NCBI GenBank assembly: GCA_036655775.1
Contig: JAVVPL010000098.1
Span: forward strand, 1 to 5,601
DNA from: JAVVPL01 sp036655775
Lineage (GTDB): Bacteria > Bacteroidota > Bacteroidia > Bacteroidales > P3
DNA length: 5,601 nucleotides
Reading direction: 5' to 3'
Made by a program: the position numbers and the translations under genes. The notes under the pieces are model-generated. The model saw only the letters and a list, made by a program, of their open reading frames with translations. It did no database searches and was not told the DNA's origin. Numbering within the stretch: position 1 is the stretch's first letter; every line of letters starts with the position of its first letter. Positions 1-5,601 of the stretch are shown here, in pieces.

Positions 1-1
1 C

Positions 2-484
2 CCAATCCAACTTAGCATCTCGATACGTGGTATCAGTATACAACAACTCTCTCGCATCTACCACTTTATTTTCAATTCCACACATTTGCAAATAGTGTCC
101 AATAATCAAAGTGGAAAGGCGTTCGCCATAAGATACAATCTGATCGTAGGCACAATTTTTATTCAGTTTTGCTACATTTTGTAAATCTAGATTTAGATTG
201 GAAAATAGCTGTTTTAAATCGGTGTAAACAGGATGGGATGTATTTAAAAACAATTTAGATACAATCTCTAAATGAAGTGACAAAACTGTTTTAAAATCTG
301 AGTCCTTATGGGGCAGATGGCTATAATACGCTTCTAAAAGATTTTCTAGCGCATTGGTTGTTTTTCCCATTGCAGAAAAAACAAGCAAAATTTTAGTAGT
401 TGGCTCTTTTGATACTATCAAAGCCACATTTTTGATTGCTTCCGCACTATTTACCGAAGCACCACCAAATTTAAAAACTTCCAT
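2..484 (-). CDS. lysC: Aspartate kinase, N-terminal part (runs off the left edge)
   Basis: Aspartate kinase phosphorylates L-aspartate with ATP, the first step toward lysine/diaminopimelate, threonine and methionine, in the cytoplasm. Only 161 codons are visible; the frame is open to the left edge. Seen: KFGGAS at residues 5-10, the nucleotide/aspartate-binding start of the family (KFGGTS in many others; the Ala form is, from memory, common in Bacteroidota), LLVFSAMGKTTNALE near residues 34-48, SYGERLST near residues 119-126, and DARELLYTD near 143-151 followed by AKLDW. Start: the ATG at 484 puts KFGG at residue 5, as usual for the family, and lies 21 bases after the murB-folC stop. The spacer is A/T-rich (TTAAAG just before the ATG) with no good Shine-Dalgarno sequence and no terminator, so co-transcription with murB-folC is likely. 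The C-terminus with any ACT regulatory domains, or a fused homoserine dehydrogenase, is outside the window. A monofunctional enzyme is therefore an inference and the symbol is provisional. Confidence 0.92.
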   Translation of the reverse strand, partial: MEVFKFGGASVNSAEAIKNVALIVSKEPTTKILLVFSAMGKTTNALENLLEAYYSHLPHKDSDFKTVLSLHLEIVSKLFLNTSHPVYTDLKQLFSNLNLDLQNVAKLNKNCAYDQIVSYGERLSTLIIGHYLQMCGIENKVVDARELLYTDTTYRDAKLDW

Positions 485-505
485 ACTTTAATTTTTCTAT
501 TTTAT

Positions 506-2824
506 TTAACATACTTCGGCTACAACAAAGGTGCTGCCCCCCACAAAAATCAAATCATCATTTGAGGCCTCTTTTTTTGCCGCTTCCAAAGCTTTTTTAA
601 CCGACGAATACACCTTGCCTTTCAAACCTTTTTCCATAGCTTTTTTAGCCAATAATTCGGCTTCAAGTCCTCTAGGAATATCGGCTTTGCAAAAATAATA
701 TGAGGCATGAATGGGTAACATTGAAAGTACTTTGTCTATGTCTTTATCACTCACCATCCCGATTACAAAATGCAATTTGGCATACGAAGTTTGTTCCAAT
801 TGTTTTAGCACCATACGAATACCCGCTTCATTATGTCCTGTATCGCAAATTACACAAGGATGTTCCGACAAACATTGCCAACGCCCCAATAATCCTGTAT
901 TTTCTATTACTTTTTCAAAACCTTTTTTAGTATTCTCTTCACTAATATCATATTTTTGTTTAAGAATATCTAGGGCACACAAAGTAGTTAAAACGTTTTT
1001 CGATTGGTATACCGACCCTAATAAACCACAAGACATACCACTGATATATGGACTTCCTTTTTTCAAAATATCAAAAACAAAATCTTTTTCTTTTTTATTT
1101 TCTATCAATGTAAACAAGGCATCTGCAAAATAAATAGGCGCTTGTAATTCTTTGGCTTTAGAGGTAAACAATAAGGCCGTTTGCAATTGGGTTTCACCTA
1201 TCACTAGCGGGGTATTCGCTTTGATAATACCCGCTTTTTCTTCCGCGATTTTCACAATTGTATCGCCCAAAAATTGCACATGATCCAAACTAATATTTGT
1301 AATTACTGACAGCTCGGGTTGTATCACATTGGTCGAATCTAAACGTCCTCCCATACCTACTTCTATAATCGCTATATCCACGCGTTCACGGGCAAAATAA
1401 TCAAAAGCCAAAGCCACGGTCATTTCAAAAAAAGAAGATTTTATTTTTGTAAATAAACGCTTATTATTTTCATAAAAATCGATTACTTCACTTTTGCTAA
1501 TACAGGTTCCATTAATTTTTATTCTTTCTCTAAAATCCTTTAAATGAGGAGATGTATATAATCCCGTTTTATAACCTGCTTCTTGAAAAACAGAAGCCAA
1601 TAAATGAGAAGTTGAACCTTTTCCATTGGTCCCTGCCACATGTATACTTTTAAATCTTTGTTCAGGATGGTGCAAAGCCTCCATCAATGCCCATGTATTA
1701 TTCAAATTAGGCTTGTAGGCCGAAGCACCTATTCTTTGAAACATGGGAAGTTGAGCAAAAAGTTCTTCTAGTACTTCCATATATTGCGCATCTATTTTTT
1801 CGGCCTTATCTCCCACAATTAGCACTTCAGTTTCCAAAGAAACACCAAACTTTTTGAATACACTTCCTTGAATTCGTTTTGCCAAGTCATAAATATCTTT
1901 TCCACTTGCATTTCCATAATTGACCAATACTAAAGGCTGCAAAGGATACACCCCAGCATCCCCTTCTCTAAAGGCTTTCCATGCACATTGCTCTATCAAC
2001 CAAGCCGCCGACAATTTGCGTCCCTCTTTATAAGGAAAAGAAACCAAATCGGGATACGAACGTACTAAATTTTCATATTGTAAAGTATCCACAATTGGGT
2101 TTTGAAAAAAACTGCCCGCACTCCCTATCATTTTCATATCTGGAAGTTTTTGTGCACGTATTTTAGATATCACGCTAGAAATATCCTTGGGTGTAGGCTG
2201 TGTGATTCCTTTATCTTGTAAGGTTTGTGCCAAATTTCCATACATCAATTTAGCTTGTGCTTGTTTTTGTAAACAAAAATCAACCGAAAGAATAATATAT
2301 TTACCTTTAGCTTCTCCTTTAAAAACACTCATTCTATACTCAAATTGGCAATCTTTCTTCAAAAAAGTTTCTTCCAAATGCGTTTCAATATTCCATACTC
2401 TTGCACTGATAAAGGTATCCTTCAATTCTACACCATACGCACCAATATTTTGTACGGGCGCACTCCCCACCAAACCAGGAATAGCAACTAAATTTTCTAA
2501 TCCCCACCATGAATTTTTCACCGTATAGGCAACCAAATCATCCCAATCTTCTCCCGCTTGTACTCTAAGATACACTTCGGTATCTGTGTTTTTTAAAATT
2601 TCAATACCCTTGTTTTTCATACGCACAATCATGCCCGCATAATCATCCAAAAATAAAATATTACACGCATTTCCTATATGTAATTTTGGAATATCTTTAT
2701 ACGCGGGAAGCGTATACAATTGCTTTAAATCTTCCACATTCTCAACTTCCACAAAATACGCGGCATCTACATCAATGCCAAAACTATTATATTTTTGCAA
2801 TGGCATGTTTGATTCTATTCTCAT
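506..2824 (-). CDS. murB-folC: MurB-FolC fusion: UDP-N-acetylenolpyruvoylglucosamine reductase plus folylpolyglutamate/dihydrofolate synthase
   Basis: One 772-residue frame holds two complete cytoplasmic enzymes. The N-terminal half (about 1-343) is type I MurB, the FAD- and NADPH-dependent enzyme that reduces UDP-GlcNAc-enolpyruvate to UDP-MurNAc. It shows NSFGID (13-18), QNIGAYGVE (125-133), YRMS with the expected active-site Arg164, Tyr195 in the type I loop, GSAGSFFQNP (234-243) with the expected proton donor Ser238, and LETEV (330-334) with the expected Glu333. The C-terminal half (about 349-772) is FolC, a Mur-ligase-superfamily ATPase that adds glutamate to dihydropteroate and/or folates. 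It shows the P-loop HVAGTNGKGS (395-404), TSPHL (424-428), RERIKING, EVGMGGRLDSTN (488-499), EEKAGIIK with probable carbamylated Lys530, and DTGHN (661-665). Both halves have the normal length of the free enzymes; the linker is only about nine residues. The start ATG overlaps the uvrA stop (ATGA); Met7 is a possible alternative. Odd points: the fusion itself and GNACN (51-55) where G(G/E)GSN is usual. Domain calls are firm; that a single polypeptide is made is less certain because of a six-A run at the junction. Confidence 0.93.
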   Translation of the reverse strand: MRIESNMPLQKYNSFGIDVDAAYFVEVENVEDLKQLYTLPAYKDIPKLHIGNACNILFLDDYAGMIVRMKNKGIEILKNTDTEVYLRVQAGEDWDDLVAYTVKNSWWGLENLVAIPGLVGSAPVQNIGAYGVELKDTFISARVWNIETHLEETFLKKDCQFEYRMSVFKGEAKGKYIILSVDFCLQKQAQAKLMYGNLAQTLQDKGITQPTPKDISSVISKIRAQKLPDMKMIGSAGSFFQNPIVDTLQYENLVRSYPDLVSFPYKEGRKLSAAWLIEQCAWKAFREGDAGVYPLQPLVLVNYGNASGKDIYDLAKRIQGSVFKKFGVSLETEVLIVGDKAEKIDAQYMEVLEELFAQLPMFQRIGASAYKPNLNNTWALMEALHHPEQRFKSIHVAGTNGKGSTSHLLASVFQEAGYKTGLYTSPHLKDFRERIKINGTCISKSEVIDFYENNKRLFTKIKSSFFEMTVALAFDYFARERVDIAIIEVGMGGRLDSTNVIQPELSVITNISLDHVQFLGDTIVKIAEEKAGIIKANTPLVIGETQLQTALLFTSKAKELQAPIYFADALFTLIENKKEKDFVFDILKKGSPYISGMSCGLLGSVYQSKNVLTTLCALDILKQKYDISEENTKKGFEKVIENTGLLGRWQCLSEHPCVICDTGHNEAGIRMVLKQLEQTSYAKLHFVIGMVSDKDIDKVLSMLPIHASYYFCKADIPRGLEAELLAKKAMEKGLKGKVYSSVKKALEAAKKEASNDDLIFVGGSTFVVAEVC
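1778..1801 (-). other. MurB/FolC junction with six-A run and internal ATG
   Basis: On the coding strand the junction reads GAA AAA ATA GAT GCG CAA TAT ATG, residues 342-349. The six-A run (T1795-1800 on the plus strand) sits directly before TAG (1792-1794), which is out of frame as written. With one A fewer, MurB would stop at TAG after Lys343, and the ATG at 1780, which aligns with the expected FolC start (MEVLEELF), would follow 11 bases later. A GGGAGATAAGG stretch lies about 25 bases upstream of this ATG, too far for a normal Shine-Dalgarno site. The region may be a fusion scar, a slippage site or a sequence error; the sequence alone cannot decide. Confidence 0.6.
2821..2824 (-). other. 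uvrA stop / murB-folC start overlap (ATGA)
   Basis: The TGA stop of uvrA (2821-2823) and the ATG of murB-folC (2822-2824) share bases in the sequence ATGA. Such overlaps usually allow a terminating ribosome to restart on the next frame, so murB-folC translation is probably coupled to uvrA. The only Shine-Dalgarno-like hint upstream is the A-rich end of uvrA. The overlap also supports Met1 as the MurB start over Met7 at 2806. Confidence 0.8.
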
Positions 2825-5601
2825 TTTAATTTTTCTTTTAAATATTTTGCAGTATACGATTTTTTATTTTTTACTAAATCTTCAGGGACACCTTCAAACA
2901 AAATAGTTCCTCCTTTATCACCCCCCTCAGGTCCCATATCAATAAGCCAGTCTGCCAATTTTATAATATCTAAATGATGTTCTATCACCACCAAAGTGTG
3001 TCCTTTTGCCAACAAGGCATCAAACGCTTTTTTTAATTTATTAATATCATGAAAATGCAAACCCGTGGTAGGTTCATCAAATATAAATAATGCAGGCCGA
3101 TCACAAACCCCTTTACCTAAAAAATAGGCCAACTTAACCCGCTGCGCTTCTCCTCCCGACAAGCTATTGGAAGATTGCCCTAAATGCAAATAGCCAAGTC
3201 CGACTTCATCCAATGTTTTTAATTTTTCCACTATATGTTTTGCATCTGTATTTTGACTATCTTCCTCAAAAAATGCAAGCGCCTCTTCCACCGTCATATC
3301 CAATACATCTGCAATATTTTTCCCTTTATATAAAATTTCTAATACCTCTTCTTTAAAACGTTTGCCTTTACATTGTTCACACTCCAAATACACATCTGCC
3401 ATAAATTGCATTTCCACTTTTATCGTGCCTTCTCCTTCACATAAATCACAACGTCCGCCCTCTACATTGAATGAAAAAAAGCCAGGTTTATAACCTCTAG
3501 TCTTGGCCAATTTCTGATCAGCAAATAGAGATCGAATATCGTCAAATGCTTTGATATACGTGGCAGGATTGGAACGGGTCGATCGACCAATTGGATTTTG
3601 GTCTACCAATTCCACTTGTTGTATTTTTTTTGTATCCCCCAACAAACAATCGTATTTACCTATCTCGCCTCCATATCCTTCATAGATTTTTTTCAATGCG
3701 GGATACAGGGTTTGTCTAATCAAAGTTGTTTTTCCCGATCCACTAACGCCACTCACCACCGTCAAAACTTGTAATGGAATCTTAACTGAAATATTCTTTA
3801 AATTGTTTTGATTTGCACCTTGTAACTCTATAAAATCTTTCCATTTCCGCCTTTGTTTAGGGATTTCTATTTGTTTACGTCCACATAAATAATCGGCGGT
3901 TAAACTCTTTCCTTTTTCAATTAATTCCTTAGGACTACCCTCAAATACCACCTCTCCTCCTTCTTGCCCTGCCAAAGGACCTATATCTATAATATGATCC
4001 GCAGCCAATATCGTTTCTTCATCATGCTCAACCACGATAACCGAATTTCCTAAATCTCTCAAATCCTTGATTACACTCAGTAGTTTTTGTGTATCTCGAG
4101 GATGTAAACCAATACTTGGTTCATCTAAAATATACATAGATCCCACCAAAGCACTTCCCAAAGAAGTTGCCAAATGAATACGTTGTGCTTCGCCCCCCGA
4201 CAAACTAGCCGCATGACGTTGTAAACTAAGATAAGGTAAACCCACATGTATTAATACCTGTAAACGATATACAATTTCTTTCAATATTCGTTCACTTATT
4301 TCTTTTTCATACACATTCAATTGTATGGTCTCAAAAAAAGTCAATAAATTTTCGATCGACATTCGCACTAAATCGTGTATCGATTTACCATTTATTTTTA
4401 CATATTCGGCATCCCCTCTCAAACGTGCACCATGACATTCTGGGCACTCAGTCTTTCCTTTATAACGAGCCGACAACACTCTATATTGAATTTTATACGA
4501 CTGTTCATCCATAAAACGGAAACAGGCTTTAATTCCCTTTATTTTACTATTTCCCTCCCACAATATTTTTTTTTGAGCCTCCGATAAATTTTTATAGGGT
4601 CTATGAATCGGAAATTTTTCTTTTTCCGCTTTCGCAATAAAAGCATCTTTCCATTCACTCATCTTTTCACCACGCCAACAAGCCACCCCGTTTTCATATA
4701 CACTCAAATTTGGATTTGGAATTACTAAATCTTCACTAATACCCACAACATTACCCAAACCCCCACAAGTTTTACAGGCTCCATACGAATTGTTGAAACT
4801 AAAAAAATTTACGCTCGGTTTCACAAAAGTCATCCCATCCATTTCCAAACGATTAGAAAATGAATGTAGTTGTTTTTCACCCTTTATTTCCACTTCCACA
4901 AAACATTTAGCATCGCCTTCATTAAACGCAGTTTGAATTGAATCAAACACTCGTGAATACAAGCTATCTTCCTCTTTACGCACCACTAATCGATCTACCA
5001 ATAAATACGTATCTTCGGGTATTTTTTTAAATTTGTTTTTTGAGATTTCATCCAAACGCAGCAAACTACCTTTACTATACAGACGACTAAAACCCATTTG
5101 TCCCAACAATTCAAAATATTGAAGCAAAGGCAAACCTGTTCGCGGAGAAAGAGGCGTTAATATAAACACTTTTGACTTCTCAGGCAAATTCATTACAAAA
5201 TCGGTAACATTGCTTACCGAATGTCGAGTTACTTCCTTGCCAGATATAGGAGAATAAATATGTCCTATACGAGCATACAATAATTTAATATATTCATAAA
5301 TTTCAGTACTCGTTCCTACAGTTGAACGCGGATTTCTATTTACCGTTTTTTGTTCTATAGCAATAGCAGGTGCAATTCCATCCATAAAATCAACCTCGGG
5401 TTTACCCATTCTGCCTAAAAATTGACGAGCGTATGAACTTAAACTTTCCACATAACGCCTTTGACCTTCAGCATATAAAGTATCGAAAACCAAGGATGAT
5501 TTACCCGATCCCGACAGGCCCGTTACCACCACCAATTTATTGGCGGGCATGGACACATTTATATTTTTTAAATTATGAACTCTAACGCCCTTTAAATTAA
5601 T
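2821..5601 (-). CDS. uvrA: UvrABC system protein A (excinuclease ABC subunit A), start beyond the right edge
   Basis: UvrA is the dimeric ABC-type ATPase that finds bulky DNA lesions and loads UvrB for nucleotide excision repair. 926 residues are visible, counting from the codon at 5601. The frame stays open to the edge and begins LKGVRVHNLKNINV, the family's normal N-terminus, so only a few residues should be missing; the GTG at 5556 is an internal Val. Order: Walker A1 GLSGSGKSS (28-36); UvrB-binding and insertion regions; one CxxC (Cys276/279, ACKTCGGLG); CPECHG (Cys386/389); signature LSGGEAQR (467-474); Walker B DEPSIGLH; Walker A2 GVSGSGKTT (618-626); the second zinc module Cys718/721 and Cys741/744; signature LSGGEAQR (814-821); Walker B DEPTTGLH; C-terminus KYLKEKLK. 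The first zinc module lacks the CxxC pair found in E. coli (the corresponding stretch reads NRLEMDGMTF), which I recall as usual for Bacteroidota UvrA. Both ATPase sites look intact. It is upstream of murB-folC with a four-base overlap; the promoter is outside the window. Confidence 0.97.
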   Translation of the reverse strand: MNLKGVRVHNLKNINVSMPANKLVVVTGLSGSGKSSLVFDTLYAEGQRRYVESLSSYARQFLGRMGKPEVDFMDGIAPAIAIEQKTVNRNPRSTVGTSTEIYEYIKLLYARIGHIYSPISGKEVTRHSVSNVTDFVMNLPEKSKVFILTPLSPRTGLPLLQYFELLGQMGFSRLYSKGSLLRLDEISKNKFKKIPEDTYLLVDRLVVRKEEDSLYSRVFDSIQTAFNEGDAKCFVEVEIKGEKQLHSFSNRLEMDGMTFVKPSVNFFSFNNSYGACKTCGGLGNVVGISEDLVIPNPNLSVYENGVACWRGEKMSEWKDAFIAKAEKEKFPIHRPYKNLSEAQKKILWEGNSKIKGIKACFRFMDEQSYKIQYRVLSARYKGKTECPECHGARLRGDAEYVKINGKSIHDLVRMSIENLLTFFETIQLNVYEKEISERILKEIVYRLQVLIHVGLPYLSLQRHAASLSGGEAQRIHLATSLGSALVGSMYILDEPSIGLHPRDTQKLLSVIKDLRDLGNSVIVVEHDEETILAADHIIDIGPLAGQEGGEVVFEGSPKELIEKGKSLTADYLCGRKQIEIPKQRRKWKDFIELQGANQNNLKNISVKIPLQVLTVVSGVSGSGKTTLIRQTLYPALKKIYEGYGGEIGKYDCLLGDTKKIQQVELVDQNPIGRSTRSNPATYIKAFDDIRSLFADQKLAKTRGYKPGFFSFNVEGGRCDLCEGEGTIKVEMQFMADVYLECEQCKGKRFKEEVLEILYKGKNIADVLDMTVEEALAFFEEDSQNTDAKHIVEKLKTLDEVGLGYLHLGQSSNSLSGGEAQRVKLAYFLGKGVCDRPALFIFDEPTTGLHFHDINKLKKAFDALLAKGHTLVVIEHHLDIIKLADWLIDMGPEGGDKGGTILFEGVPEDLVKNKKSYTAKYLKEKLK

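Noticed and set aside
537..542. Six-G run on the coding strand near the FolC C-terminus as a slippage site
   Set aside because: It encodes the conserved VGGS motif in frame, and the sequence after it (TFVVAE) is the normal FolC C-terminus, so nothing suggests a shift.
485..560. Possible Bacteroidota promoter (TAnnTTTG-type) for the aspartate kinase gene
   Set aside because: TTTG strings occur near the end of folC, but none has a matching TA element together with a well-spaced upstream TTG; the region is coding and AT-rich, so chance matches are expected.
711..1133. Plus-strand open frame of 140 codons, and shorter plus-strand frames elsewhere
   Set aside because: They lie wholly antisense to strongly conserved uvrA or murB-folC coding sequence and show no recognisable domains or start signals.
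506..1780. C-terminal half of the fusion as MurC or another Mur ligase, giving a known MurB-MurC type fusion
   Set aside because: GTNGKGS, RERIKING and EVGMGGRLDSTN are FolC-specific signatures, and the spacing fits FolC throughout.
5548..5556. GTG at 5556 or ATG at 5550 as the uvrA start
   Set aside because: The frame continues to the window edge and encodes the conserved LKGVRVHNLKN segment that precedes Walker A in UvrA, so the real start is off-window.
2821..5601. UvrA2-type or drug-resistance ABC paralog instead of housekeeping UvrA
   Set aside because: The length, the UvrB-binding and insertion regions, and the close match to the standard UvrA pattern throughout support ordinary UvrA.

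Overview
The window is AT-rich and all of its coding sequence lies on the minus strand. Three genes run in the order uvrA, murB-folC, aspartate kinase, packed tightly enough to be one transcription unit. Sequence style points to the phylum Bacteroidota: the UvrA signature regions, the KFGGAS start of the aspartate kinase, the DTGHN motif of the FolC part, and start codons without a clear Shine-Dalgarno sequence. I did not identify a genus.

Layout, read 5'->3' on the minus strand. From 5601 to 2821 lies uvrA, the damage-recognition ATPase of nucleotide excision repair. It is complete at its C-terminus, but its true start lies beyond the right edge. Its TGA stop overlaps the next ATG by four bases (ATGA). 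From 2824 to 506 one uninterrupted 772-codon frame encodes a full-length type I MurB (about residues 1-343) joined directly to a full-length FolC (about residues 349-772). After a 21-base spacer, a gene starting at 484 runs off the left edge; its 161 visible residues are the N-terminus of an aspartate kinase. There are no RNA genes, mobile elements, CRISPR arrays, notable repeats or terminators that I could support, and no gene-free stretch longer than 21 bases.

The genes are housekeeping ones: DNA repair, peptidoglycan precursor synthesis, folate synthesis and polyglutamylation, and the entry step of the aspartate amino-acid family, which also supplies the peptidoglycan diamino acid. The item most worth attention is the MurB-FolC fusion. 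Its junction contains a six-A run where removing a single A would create a MurB stop at the normal MurB length, 11 bases before a FolC ATG. This could mark a recent natural fusion, slippage producing both forms, or a one-base sequence error. A second oddity is a divergent FAD-loop motif (GNACN) in the MurB half. I saw no sign of an entirely new system.
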